Below, in pieces: positions 12,857 to 24,619 of a stretch of 64,000 bases of DNA. The first letter of the stretch is position 1; each line of letters opens with the position of its first letter. The notes under the pieces were generated by a model, which saw only the letters and a program-made list of their open reading frames with translations, made no database searches and was not told the DNA's origin. Location of the stretch: the NCBI RefSeq assembly GCF_022539315.1, contig NC_066315.1, positions 50,325,174-50,389,173 on the forward strand. The letters run 5' to 3'. The stretch comes from Serinus canaria. Taxonomy: Eukaryota; Chordata; Aves; Passeriformes; Fringillidae. A program made the translations under genes and the position numbers.

Positions 12857-13565
12857 TGTCTTAGGTTGAAAATGCAAGACGTGGCTGGGGGTGTGTGTAT
12901 TCTATTGCCATCTGTTAGAGGTGGGGCAGTTATCTTCTGTCAGTGGGGCCACTTGTTAAAACCAGGTGGGGCAGTTTTCTTTATCTCTTCCACAAACCAA
13001 TCCTCCCTCCAGGAAATCTCTGCTGTTAATGGGCCATTGAGTTTCACTGCATGACTGATAAAATTACATCATCTCACTGTGAGATACACTGCCCAGGGGG
13101 AGGAGCCAAGCATTCCTACAGGGATATAATCTGAGGTTTGGAACACCACAGTTTCTCACTGGATTCCCAGAGAAGCAGCTTTCTTTTCCACTGGATTCCC
13201 AGAGGAAGACCAGGCCCATCGACACCACCACTGAACCTTCAGAGGAAAACTATACCCTTCTACAGAACCACATCTGTCATTCCAAGAGGAGTGCAGCCAC
13301 CATTTAACGGGACTGCTACAAACCTCCTGACCAACAGGGTGTGTCAGGCCGTATTCTGACTCTGTCAGTGTTGCTTTGTATTACTGCATTTTTTGTTGGT
13401 TTTATATTTTCCTAATAAAGAACTGTTATTCCTACTCCTATATCTTTGCCTGAGGGCCCCTTAATTTCAAAATTATAATAAGTTGGAGGGAGGGGGTTAG
13501 CATTTTCCGTTTCAAGGGAGACTCCTGCCTTCCTTAGCAGACACTTGTCTTTTCAAACCAAGACA
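12857..13565 (+). mobile_element. Solo LTR, family F2 (ERVL-associated), 709 bp
   Basis: Starts TGTCTTAGGTTGAAA and ends ...AAACCAAGACA. It is flanked by a perfect 5-bp target-site duplication, GTCAG (12852-12856 and 13566-13570). A TATA-like GATATAATC lies at about 13123-13131 and a polyadenylation signal AATAAA at 13414-13419. The second half aligns closely with the 3' LTR at 18977-19636, which is attached to an ERVL-like integrase. That assigns this family to ERVL-type (class III) elements. Internal sequence is absent, so it arose by LTR-LTR recombination. It is antisense to ITGA9. Confidence 0.9.
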
Positions 13566-13570
13566 GTCAG

Positions 13571-15360
13571 TAATGTTTTATCATCTTAGAGAACAACACA
13601 GGGAAAGATGTGAGTTCAAAATGCTTTCTAAAAGTGCACTGCACTTCTTTCTTTCCTTTCCCAAGATAAATGCATGTGTCCAGACAACTACTCTCAGCTT
13701 CCTCACAATCCAGACTGATTTCAAGTGTGACAGCTGGAATTCTCCATAACCTGAAATCATGAAAACAGCTACAAATGACAGCATGAAGACAAATTTATAT
13801 GCTAGACTTACTGGTATAGTGTGTCTCAATAGACACAGAACATTTTACTAAGAATGGAAAAATGTTCTGTTTAAAGCTCCATGCAACACAGTAGATATTC
13901 AAATCTAGATGGCAGACATTATTTACCTCTGCCCACATCCCCAATACCTCTGAGTTATTTTTAAAAAAAAAACTCAGTCAGGCAAGGAAGAATGAGTTAT
14001 CACAAGCAACAGGAAGAAAAGAAAAGGCTTACGTAGCTCAGTTTTGTTTAAAATGTGGAAAGATTTTTAGGTTTTCTTTTTATTTAAAGTGATTGGAATT
14101 CTCTTTCCGCAGAAACCTGGTCTTAGCTACTCATCTGTAAAGAAGAGACTTCTCTCAGCATATGACATTTTAAAAAAAGGAAAAAAACAAAAAGGAAAAA
14201 ATACAGCTCATGTTACAGTTGTCAGTATCCACCTTGGGCAAGTTTTTCCAAGGCCTCTGAGAGGAAAACCTTTTTCATTATGTAGAAATAGCCTCAGATG
14301 ACTTTTCCATTTCTGTAACTGCCAGTTTGTAGCACATCATCTCAAAGATAGCTACCACCACAACTACCTTTTACAAATTGACTACATCTTTTCCTTGGAA
14401 ATGGCATTTAAAAAAAACCAAACAAAACCTAAACAATGAAAACAACATAAAAATATATTACAAATCATCCAGTAGATCCTAAATTAACAATTGTTCACTG
14501 CTAGCAAGTCCCAGCTTGTGGTAGATAAATTAAATATTTTCCTAAAGCTTCAAATCCTTGCATAAGACTGTTACATTTAGTGTTGCTTAACCTTAAAGCT
14601 TTAGGAAACAGTAACTGAGATATTTGTAGTTCACTACATAAACCCAATGTTACCTGCTTTGCAAAGACAAAATTATGTAAAGACTGAAGGTTTGCTAGTT
14701 TACTTTCTTGGCCAGTGTAAATGAAAATTGGCTACCCAGAAGAGGCCATGACTACCGTAAAACTCAGAATAACATTTATGAAGGTTTGTTAATCTGCTTC
14801 TCTGGAAACCCAAAGAGAGGAAAATTGTCTCATTTTCAAAGAAAATCAAAATTACTCAAAAAGTCCAGAAGCCATTTCTCCTGAAACAAAGTAAAATCCT
14901 TCTTTGAAAGAAAGAAAAACCTGCACACCCAATTGATAAAATCATTGTGCTGGAGATGAAGCACAGGTGAACATCACTGCAGCCATGCAGTCCTAAAAAA
15001 CATTTGTGACATTACATAACCAAGAAAGGGTTACACCTTTTGAAAGCAGTTTTTACACATCCTTCACTTCCTTTTATCTTTTAAATTTGTTTTTAAAGCA
15101 CTTGGTCAAATAAAACATTTTTATAACTCTCTAACATGATGGGTAGAAATTTATGGAACTCTTCAAATAATGACTCCTGCCATAATGAATCCTCACATAG
15201 GTATCTCAGATGACAACTTTCAACCTCAATACAGTCATGTTGAAACAGCAAGCTAAACAACTAATCAAAATCAGTTTTCTCTGAGAATCCCTGCCTAAAT
15301 AGTGCCTTCCCATTTCATTCACTGTGTACCTAGATGTACATCTTTGACATGCAAATCAAA
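13571..15360. other. Intronic sequence, nothing recognised
   Basis: AT-rich intronic DNA with short A-runs (around 13964 and 14410). No element or exon could be supported. Confidence 0.5.
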
Positions 15361-15745
15361 TTATTACCCTTCCAACTGACCCTGCGTATGGCTATCAAAG
15401 CCTACAACTTCCTCATGAGTGAGAGAGAAGGGGCAGACTTTGATGTCTTCTCTGTGATGACCAGTGACAGGACCCAAGAGAATCGCCTGAAGCTGTGTCA
15501 GGAGATGTTTGGGTTGGATATTAGAAAAAGGTTCTTCCCCCAAAGGGTGACTGGGCACTGGAACAGGCTTTTCAAGGAAGTGGTCACAGCGCCAAACCTG
15601 ACAGAGTTCAAGAAGTGTTTAGACAACATTCTTGGCCACATGGTGTCACTCTTGGGGATATCCTACGCAAGGCCAGGAGTTGGACTCAATGATCCTTGTG
15701 GGTTCTTTCCAGCACAGCATATTATGTGTTTCTATGATTATTTTG
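15361..15745 (+). mobile_element. CR1 LINE fragment, 3' end, plus strand
   Basis: This is a 5'-truncated chicken-repeat-1 LINE. The translated part carries the C-terminal end of the CR1 reverse-transcriptase protein, with a motif like RKRFFPQRVTGHWNRL followed by LTEFKKCLDN. The short 3' tail has 'ACTCAATGATCCTTGTGGG' and then the family's degenerate TTCTATGAT-type terminal repeat at about 15727-15741. A frame of about 140 codons stays open across the fragment, but it begins in non-CR1 sequence and ends past the element's own stop position, so it is not a host gene. CR1 copies are normally truncated at the 5' end in this way. Confidence 0.9.
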
Positions 15746-15749
15746 TTTT

Positions 15750-18160
15750 CACATGAATGCAGATGCAGTTTCTGTGCATAGTTTTCAAAAATCTGCCCCT
15801 GGTCTGATTATTTCTACACACTAAAATATCCTGTGCTGTGTCCTGAGTTCCAGCCCAGCCTTGAGGGACCAGAAAAACCTATAAAAAGCATAACAGTTAA
15901 AAAAGGCCCATTTTTGCTTTCCATTTACTAGAACTGTAACAAATTCTACTTCTCTTCTGTGTTTTACATCGTACTGTAATACATTAACCCTTTATTACAG
16001 AAAAATGAGACCTGAAAGTTTCTGAAAGACCTCTACTCAATTAGCAATAATTTTCAAACTTCAAGTTTAGCCTCACTAGGCTTGCTTTGTTTCTTAAACA
16101 TACATGCAGAAATCCCACATACAGTTAAAATTATGTTTGTGTCTCTAGACAAACATAACATATGGTCTGAATGTAAGGTATTGCTTAGGAGCTGATTTGG
16201 TCAATCCCCACAGAGAGTAAAATGGTACATTAACAAACAAGCGCCCCAAATGCATGACAACATAAACTTACAGACCATTTGAAAAGAATTACATGGGAAG
16301 AGAGAATATTCCTAGTCAATGAAAATGAAGGCTGGACATCTTTCTAACTAATAGTCCCAAAACCAAACTACGTTTCACATCTGCCATGAGGCAGGACTAA
16401 AATTGCAATCAGGAGCACTTGTTGTCCCATGAAGAGTACACGCACAGTCCCAGTTCTCTGAAAATGGCAGTAACAAAGATCAAAAAGCTATTTTCAAGGT
16501 CCTCTGTACAGCACTGCTTGTCCTCAAGCTCCTTTAGCCCATTCTTAAAGTGAACTTCTGTCCTTCCAGCAGTCCTTTTTTTCAACCACTGCTTCTGCCA
16601 TCTCCTCTGAGCTCAGGTTTCTGTATAACCCAGATCTGTAGACCAATCTCTATGTCCATCACTGCCACTTAAATAAAATGCAGCAACAATATACAGTGAT
16701 TTTAAGACGGCAAAATGGTATTGCTACCTTCCTATACTGTTGGGGGGTAAGAATATATGTATACTTCTAAGAGCAGAGCAAGTCCTAGACCAGTCAATCC
16801 CATAGCTCCTCAACTCACTCTATGTTCATCAGCTCAGAGCTTGCAAACCTCACCAGAGGGAACTGAGTGTCAGAAGGCCTTAACAAGTATGCTGTGGAAG
16901 GGAAAGAGGCATGGAGACAGCTGTGGGAAAGGCAGACAAATGACATTTTTTACTTTATAAAACTTCTGTAGCATTTCTTATTAATGGAAATGCTAGACTT
17001 TTGGTCAGCCTGAAAAACACTTCCACAGCCATTTACAAAACCACTGTCAGGCGTCATTTATATACAAATTAGTCAGACATAGACTGCATATCCTGTAAAC
17101 CAAAAAAGGAAGATGCTATGTGTTCTTGATTTGGAATCATGGTGGTTTTTTTAACTCTCTTTACTTTCTACCTATCTGATAGCTGAAAAATTTATATATT
17201 CAGCATTTTTTTTCTCCCAGAAAATAGATAGCAATCAAAACAAGAAAAGCAGTCTCTGAACTAGAATAAGTATAAAGTGTAAAGTATACCCTTACTTTCT
17301 TAAGTTCACAGAATTTGTATTGTTAATACAATACAAATATCTGGCTGGACACAAAGCAAGTGAAGTGCAATGGAGGAAGGAAATGTTTTTGAAGAGAGTA
17401 CGAGTGGAGACAGTGCATATGAAAATTCAGCATGAAAAGCAAATCCATTTTTCTAAACACACTTGAAGAGCAGCCTCAGAGCCATCTGTGTGGAATCCTG
17501 CTGCAGACCATCCAGTCACCATGCAGATCAGAAACAGGGCTACAGCCCAGGGACCTGGTCTGTGAATGGAACACAGATCATAAGAACTAATTCCAGCACA
17601 TGAGCAATGAATGAAATTCTTTTTATCTACCCATAGGTTATCTTAATTTTCCCCTGACCTTTTCCTCAGGAGTAAGTGCATGTGAGAGGAAAAAGAAATA
17701 CACAAATGGGATTCTGCTTCTATAACAAGCACTCTTGATAACCATCTTGTTTCACTTTTGTTGTAGTTATAGAGTGCATCTATTTTACCATCCTTCCCTT
17801 GTAACACCCAAAGACTCCAGCTCAGGCCAAAAAACCTCAGAGTGACATTTTGGTAGGCTTTCCAAGATGCAAATAATTGAAAAGGGAATGTTTACCAGGT
17901 AGGACTTATAGGAAACCATCATCTTTGCATTCAGTGTGTGCACCATGAACAATAGAGCACGCACTGGGAATGAGGATCTTGCCAAACCATGTAGGTGGAG
18001 GACAGGTTTGCATTTCCAGATTCACCTTTTATTCCAGGATGTATGTGTGCTCTTTTTCACTAATGTCACAAAAAAGTCTCAATCTTGTTAAGAGTCAGTT
18101 TAAAGATATTTGGCTCCTTGACTAGCTATTGGCACTTCACAATCTTACTTTGGCAATGTG
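15750..18160. other. Intronic sequence, nothing recognised
   Basis: Intronic DNA with one short hairpin (17313-17338). No coding or mobile element was recognised. Confidence 0.5.
17313..17338. repeat. Perfect hairpin, 11-bp arms, 4-nt loop
   Basis: ATTTGTATTGT (17313-17323) is exactly complementary to 17328-17338 around the loop TAAT. Confidence 0.9.
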
Positions 18161-18230
18161 GATTAAAAAAAAAAAAAAAAAACAACAACAAAAAACCATA
18201 AAGCAAGCAGACAAACAAACAAAAAAAAAA
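18161..18230 (+). repeat. A-rich simple sequence
   Basis: An A18 run followed by AAC/AAAC-type units and a second A10 run. It abuts the 5' breakpoint of the ERVL remnant that starts at about 18229. Confidence 0.9.
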
Positions 18231-18976
18231 AGTCCTCCACAAACTCAACCAAATAGATTCACAGACTTTAAGTATGGGGAGGCCTGGCAGATTGACTACA
18301 TCACACTGCCCCAGACATGCCAAAGCAAGTGCTATGTGCTGACCATAGTGGAAGCCACTACTGGATAGTTAGAGACCTACCCTGTGCCTCACGCTACTGC
18401 CTGGAACACCATCTTAGGCCTGGAAAAGCAAATCCTGTGGCAACATGGCACCCCTGAGAGAATTGAGTCAGACAATTAGACACATTCCAAGAACTTTATC
18501 AACACCTGGGCCAAAGAACATGGTATTGAATGGATATATCATATCCCTTTTTATGCACCATCTGCCAGGAAAGATGAACAGTGCAACGGACTACTTAAGA
18601 CTATCCTGAAGGCACTTGGTGGGGGAACTTTTAGAAACTGGGAATTGAACTTAGCAAAAGTCACCTGGATGATCTGAGGGTCCATCAATCAAGCTGGTCC
18701 TGCTCAGTCTGAACCCTTGCACACAGTGGATGGAGACAAAGTCCCTGTGGTACACATGAAAGGTATTTTAGCAAAGACTGTTTAGATTAGTCCCACCTCA
18801 GGCAAAGACAAACCCATCTGTGAGATTGTTTTTGCTCAAGGACCTGGTTACACTTGGTGGGTAATGCAGAAAGATGGAGAAAACCGTTGTGTACCACAGG
18901 GAAACCTAATCTTAAGTGAAAACTGTGTGTAAGGTTTCATCGTGAGGCAGATGGAAATAGAATAAGGGGTGGATAA
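18229..18976 (+). pseudogene. Broken integrase region of an ERVL-like provirus
   Basis: One reading frame runs without frameshift from about 18229 to a terminal TAA at 18930-18932. It is interrupted by four internal stops: TAG 18366, TAG 18477, TGA 18675 and TAG 18783. The translation has the retroviral integrase core: the first catalytic Asp at 18294 in a WQID context, the second Asp at 18471, and a Glu at 18576. The latter two are 35 codons apart, one short of the usual D,D-35-E spacing. The C-terminal part resembles ERVL-type integrases as I know them. The N-terminal zinc-binding domain and everything upstream (gag, protease, reverse transcriptase) are missing. A purine-rich stretch (about 18958-18976) precedes the 3' LTR and is a likely polypurine tract. 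The gene is dead; no env is present, as expected for ERVL. Confidence 0.88.
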
Positions 18977-19636
18977 TGTCCTAGATTGCAAGACAATAAT
19001 GTGTATTCTATTTGCCATCTGTCAGAGGTATGGCAGTTATTGTCTGTTAATTGGGCATTTTCTTTATCTCTTCCACAAACCAATCCTCCCTTGGGAGACA
19101 GCTGTTGTTAATGGTCTATTGAATGTCACTGCATGACTGATAAAAATTACATCATCCCATTGTGAGATGTTCTGCCCAGAGGGAGGAGCCAAGCATTCCT
19201 AACTGTATATAATCAGAGATTTTTGGGATACCAGCACAGCCTTTCCACTGGATTCCCAGAAGGCAGCTGCCTCTTCCACTGGATATTCAGAGGAAGACTA
19301 CACCCTTCTGCAGGATCACTGCTCCAACAGAACCACATCTGCCACTCCAGGAGGACTGCAGCCACCATTTCCATTGGACTGCTACCAATACCCTGACGCA
19401 CAGGGTGTCAGGTCATATTCTGACTCTGTCAGTGTTGTTCTGATTTACTGCATTGTTTATTTTATTTTTCTTTTCTTCCCTAATAAAGAACTGTTATTCC
19501 TGCTCCATTATCTTCGCTTCAGAGCCCCCCTTAATTTCAAAATTATAGCAATTTGGAGGGAGGGGGTTTACATTTCCAATTTCAGGAAGGGGCTCCTGCC
19601 TTCCTTAGCAGACACCTGTCTTTTCAAACCAAGACA
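18977..19636 (+). mobile_element. 3' LTR of the ERVL-like remnant, family F2, 660 bp
   Basis: Starts TGTCCTAGATTGCAAGACA and ends ...AAACCAAGACA. It aligns along most of its length with the solo LTR at 12857-13565. A TATA-like TATATAA lies at 19206-19212 and the polyadenylation signal AATAAA at 19482-19487. The 3' flank reads ACCATA (from 19637). The same six bases occur at 18195-18200 within the A-rich tract, but that site does not adjoin a 5' LTR, so it may be coincidence. It is antisense to ITGA9. Confidence 0.9.
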
Positions 19637-19641
19637 ACCAT

Positions 19642-22600
19642 ACGTATGCTGTGATATCTAATAAGTATTTTTGTTTTTCACTATTTTCAGTATTTTTGGT
19701 TTGTCTTTCCTTTTAAAATATACACCTTGTGAAAAACTAATTTTGTCTCCACTAGTTGCATTTACACATTATGTTGAGTGCAAACTGTCTGTGTAGACGC
19801 TAAAAAGATGAAACAATAAAGCTGTTCAAAAATGTACTTTTCTAGTCTTGCCCAAATCCGAAGACAAGTCTTATATCCCCTACATCTGAGAGCCACACCA
19901 CACAGAAAATTTCATTCCCCAGATGGCAGCCTATCAAAATGGTACAATAGTGTGAAAAAAGGGTGCTGTAATTTAAATCCTTCTGCAGCCATAATTACTG
20001 AAGTTGCTGTAAAGCCAAAGCTGTAATTTTTGCAAGCTAAACTAAAGTGAAAGGAACAAAAGTACTGCAAATTTTTTGAAAGCTATGAGGGAGGTCTTCT
20101 TTCCTTTCCTGCTGTTTAATCAAAGTAGTGAAGATTGGGGTAATGAAGAGTCATGAAAGCTGTACAACTATTTTTTGCGGGGATCCAGGCTTCTCCATAT
20201 TTTTGCAACATAACACAAATTATATTCATAAATAATCTGGAACATTACCCAAAAAAGGGGGAAAAAGAAATTCAAGTCCCAGTCCTGCAATAGGTTCCAT
20301 AATGGCTTAAATTCCTATGGCCTCAGAGTACCTAATAAGTTACATATAGTAGTTGAAAAGAGTGTTGCAAACTAATGAAAAAGAAAACAAGCAGGAGCAA
20401 GAACTCCATCCAAGTCAGTCAGGCAAAGCAAACTTGTAAGGGGGTGTCCTCAATGAAAAAGGCAGGCACAAAGCAACCAACCTCAACCTCTCAGACCTCA
20501 CCATGGTCTAGAGAAACCCAGTAATGCGCCTAGAACTCAAATCTTTGGATTGGAGAACAGGTTTTGCTTTGTTTGGCTACAGAATTTACCTCGATCTGCT
20601 TTTTTTTGGTCAAGATTTTATTTCTATTTTTCAGCACAATAAATAGAGACAAAAATTTTCTGAGGAGAACTGAAGTGATGATGATGATGATGATGTTCTA
20701 GTCCTTCTTAGGGTGAGGGGCTACACTATCAATGCAAGGATCTCTGCTTTGGATATTTAATCCACATCTGTACTTCCCAGTTTCAAAAGGGATATCTCAG
20801 CTCCCATACTATTTGCTGAGGGTATGGGATATGCTCAGCTGAAGCATAAGGAGGCAATTCAGCGTCTCAGGTTTATGTTTGCAGCTAAAGCAAGCAGGAT
20901 TGACTATTTACGCAGAATTCAGGACCCCTGCATGATCAAGCAGCATTTTCAATTTTAACAGCATTGGCTCAATTTTTGACCTCTGAAGTTTTCAAAATGG
21001 TATATATATCGAAATATTAAACATAATCATACTTTAATAAACACAGATTTTGAATGTACCAGCCTTATTTGTGCTTCATGTATCTTCTGCAGCTGGTTAA
21101 AGGGTATGTGGTTTAGATTTTTTTGCAAACTATAAAAATTCTATAAAAAGACAATGTGTTTTATTTTTCCCATATTTCAGATAAGTTGCTAGTTTAGCCA
21201 ACAAGCAAACCCTTGTAAAAATATCCATAAATAACCATGGTCAAGAATCCATTTTAAAAAAGCAGCAAAGTACCTGTAATTACTTTGTCCCCATTTACAA
21301 GGGAATAATCAATGCTATTATTGGTTACTTGATCTTTGCAGTATTACTGAAAGAAAAAAAAAGGTTGACCTCTTCCAAACTACTGAATTATCAGTCAGTT
21401 TCTTAAATGCAGTATTTATATTCCTTTCTTTCATAGCTTCTCATTTACCTAGATAAACCTATTTTCTTTGAGATAAAAGGATACTGACTATGCTTGTAAC
21501 TACAGATAAGCAGGACTCAAGACTGCTTCTCTTGTGACAGAAAGGTAAACTGAGTTATATTCAAAGTTCAGAAAATTTTCTGCAAAACTGAAGGAGAAAA
21601 ATTGCAACTTCTTTCAGTGACAAAAAGCCCTCTCACAACTCTGTAACACCGTTAAGGTAAGAATTGAAAGTATTCACAATTTTTTTAAATTAAGTTTAGA
21701 AATAATTAATTCCAAATTTAAAGAGAAAAAACATGGAAATAAAAATGAGGGAATGATTCACAATAATTTTGTATAGAAATTACTAACCCAAATAGAAAAA
21801 AAAAAATTGAGCATAAGGTGATGGAAGAAAAACACCAACCACATCTGGAAGATGCCTTTTATTCTAGACTGTCTCTTCCCACATAAGCATACAAACAGAA
21901 AAAATATATACTTTATATTGTTGTAGTATGCAATGTCCAAAGTTTGAAAAACTGATTTTCTTCTGATCTTAAAACTTCTGGATATTTACATCACTTTATA
22001 AAAAGCCTATCTATTCCACTTGTCCATACTGTATTTTCTCAAGGCCACGTCATTGTCTGCATATAATTTGTTCTTTACTGGAAATCCCAGTCACTCCTTA
22101 TTCTCTGCACCTTTTAGGCATAATGCCTCAACCTTCCCACATTACCCCTTTCCTCTCACTTGAAAGCATCATTTACCACAGGCAGTATGGCTTTACTTAA
22201 CTTCCATTTCTGATAAGCCCAGAAAAAATTCTAACCCAAAGATAATGTTATAATTAATAAATACATTTTTGAAGTGTATTTCAGGAGTTGTACAAACTCA
22301 CAGAGGAATTCATATAGAAAAGCATTAGTGCTTATTGGCAGTACAATTGACTGCTTACTTGCAGTTGTTTGGAGTTTACATAGCTATAACTGTGAAATTT
22401 CTCCTTGCAGGGGTCTGAATCAAGAGAAAATGCATATTTCAATTAGTGCAATTTGTTCTCACATCAAACCAAGCCCATTTTTACCCAAAGTAAGTCAGAG
22501 TGTCTTTACATCTCTTTATCATACAAATCCACTTACATAGAATAATCCCAGTATTACTATAAAAATTCCTCTTATTTTAAGCCATGTGAATGTCTGCCAC

Positions 22601-23635
22601 ACTCATTTGACTATTCTTGTCCCAAAGGCAGCAAGTACCATGCAATGCATCTTACACAGCAGAGTAAGAAAAACCATGTTTTCTTTTCTATTTCTTTTCT
22701 GTGCCAAGCTGGCCAAGATGGCAGACCACTTTCATTTTTTCAAAGTCATAACATATGCCATGAAAGCTTCTGTTTAAAACACAATGTTATCCCACTGAAA
22801 AGACACCTAAACATCAAATGTTGATTGGTTCAAATGACAAAAGCAGCTTGGGTTTGAGATAGTTTTGGTATTCCTCTAGGGCCATCATGGAAAGATTGCT
22901 CCGGTTTTGGGTATTGAGGGCTTAATGGGGCAGGGTCAGACGTTGCTACATCATGTCAAGTTCCATTCAACCTATTAATATGAAACCTTGAAGAGCATCA
23001 TCATAATGAAGACTCTTCTCCTTCCTTGACATAGTATTCATAAGAAGTGCTCCCTTTAAAGAAAAAACGGTCTTTAAATTATTCCAAGTAATGCGTTTCA
23101 GAAAAATCCCATTTCATATGAGGAAAACCACAGGAGATGAAAAATAATACTGAGAGATTTAAACTTCTTGATCGGTTCTTAAATTAAGAAAAACAGATTA
23201 TTTGCAAATTGAATGGGCAGACAAATAATAAAAAATGTGGACATGGAAAGGCACACTTTTAAAGTAAGAAAAGTAGAGTTCCTTAAATGTGCAGATAAAG
23301 CAAAGAATATTTGGAATAAAATAAATGGGCATAATCTGCAGGATTTAGAAAATATCATTATCTAATTATCTGTATTATATCTCAAGAGTATAATCGTGTA
23401 GTGTTAGCTAAACCAGCTTTAGACTGAGTTGCTGATAACTATGCAGCTGAAGTGTTTCAATTTGAGGGACCCCTGGATATTTTTGAGTGGAAAACAGCTA
23501 CCTGCAAAGCTAGAGAAGAAATTAATGTGTTTACATCCTTCTTCTCTTTTTAACCACAACCTTGCATATAGTCTTGGCCACTGCCAGCTTCTGGAAGGGA
23601 TGGCAGAATGATTTATTACCATATATTATCTCATT
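19642..23635. other. Intronic sequence, nothing recognised
   Basis: AT-rich intronic DNA. It contains a short (GAT)n run at 20677-20695. No exon or transposon was recognised. Confidence 0.5.
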
Positions 23636-23639
23636 AAAC

Positions 23640-24600
23640 CCACCTCATCAAAGACACACTGTGCTATGGGGACATGCTTATAACAGCACTCTTTGCACAA
23701 CTGTCTTTCCCCTATAAAATTGCACTCTTCCACCCTGAAATCCTCCAAATCCCCTGACCCATTCCCACGGACACATTTCCTGTCCAAGGATAAATGGTGG
23801 TATCTGTACTTTATTAACCTCAAATCTCTGCCAAGTCGGTGGGAACTGGCCACTACCTATATGTACCCTAATGAATGGGCTGGACGTTTGAAGGACTCCA
23901 AAGGCAGCCCCACCTTCAGGGATGGCTATCAGAAACTGTGTATCAAGAGCTTTCATATGCCACAACAACATGTAGAGAGGACCCTGTTGTTCAATGCCAC
24001 CAGGGCTCTGTCAGGGAAAATGCAGTGTCTCCCTTCTGAGCACAGCTTTATACACCAGGAAAAGGGCTGGGTGCAACTGCTTGTGGAAAAATGGGTTCAC
24101 TAAAACAGAAAAAAGGCTTTCACATGAGATGTGAAGTAGTTCCACAGAGCCTCCCCTGGATGGAGAGACACACCTTGCATAATGCTGCTGCTTAAGCAAC
24201 CATCCTCCATATTATAAACAAAGGCCCCAAACACAGCTGGACACAGAAAATTAATTCCTCTGAAAGCGGTAGAGGGTTTCTCAACACTGGTGGAAGAGAC
24301 CATGGAGGAAAAATCAGTGTGGGATGCCATGGGTCTTCAGGTCACCCCATGGATTCATATGGGCACGCTCACAAACCACCCTGGCCAGGATATGTGCTTT
24401 TACAGACCTGCCAAGGCTAATCCAAAACCCTCCACTGATAAGTACACATCTACAAATTTTCCACACCCAAAGCTGGCACACACCATGGCTGCATGTTTGG
24501 GGCCAGTTGAGACAAACTGCAATGCCACTGTGGCATCAGGATTTGGCTGTAGTCAATGCACACAGTTTCTGCTGCTTCACCCTCCTCACTCCATGTAACT
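23640..24600 (+). pseudogene. Unidentified coding-like segment, broken frames
   Basis: This stretch is less AT-rich than its surroundings and keeps long plus-strand frames. One is open from an upstream stop at 23681 to the stop at about 24101 (roughly 138 codons, starting from a non-ATG codon), with protein-like composition rich in Trp, Tyr, Pro and Lys. Another is open across about 24290-24598, ending in a Cys-rich stretch. The two are separated by several stops. I cannot assign a family. It could be a decayed retrocopy of a host gene, an unclassified transposon fragment, or chance. Minus-strand frames over the same bases look like shadows. No poly(A) tail or target duplication was identified. 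Confidence 0.3.
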
Positions 24601-24619
24601 GAACTAAGAATGTTCATTC

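Noticed and set aside
15334..15756. A 140-codon plus-strand frame as a host gene
   Set aside because: It is the C-terminal end of a CR1 reverse-transcriptase frame plus its 3' tail.
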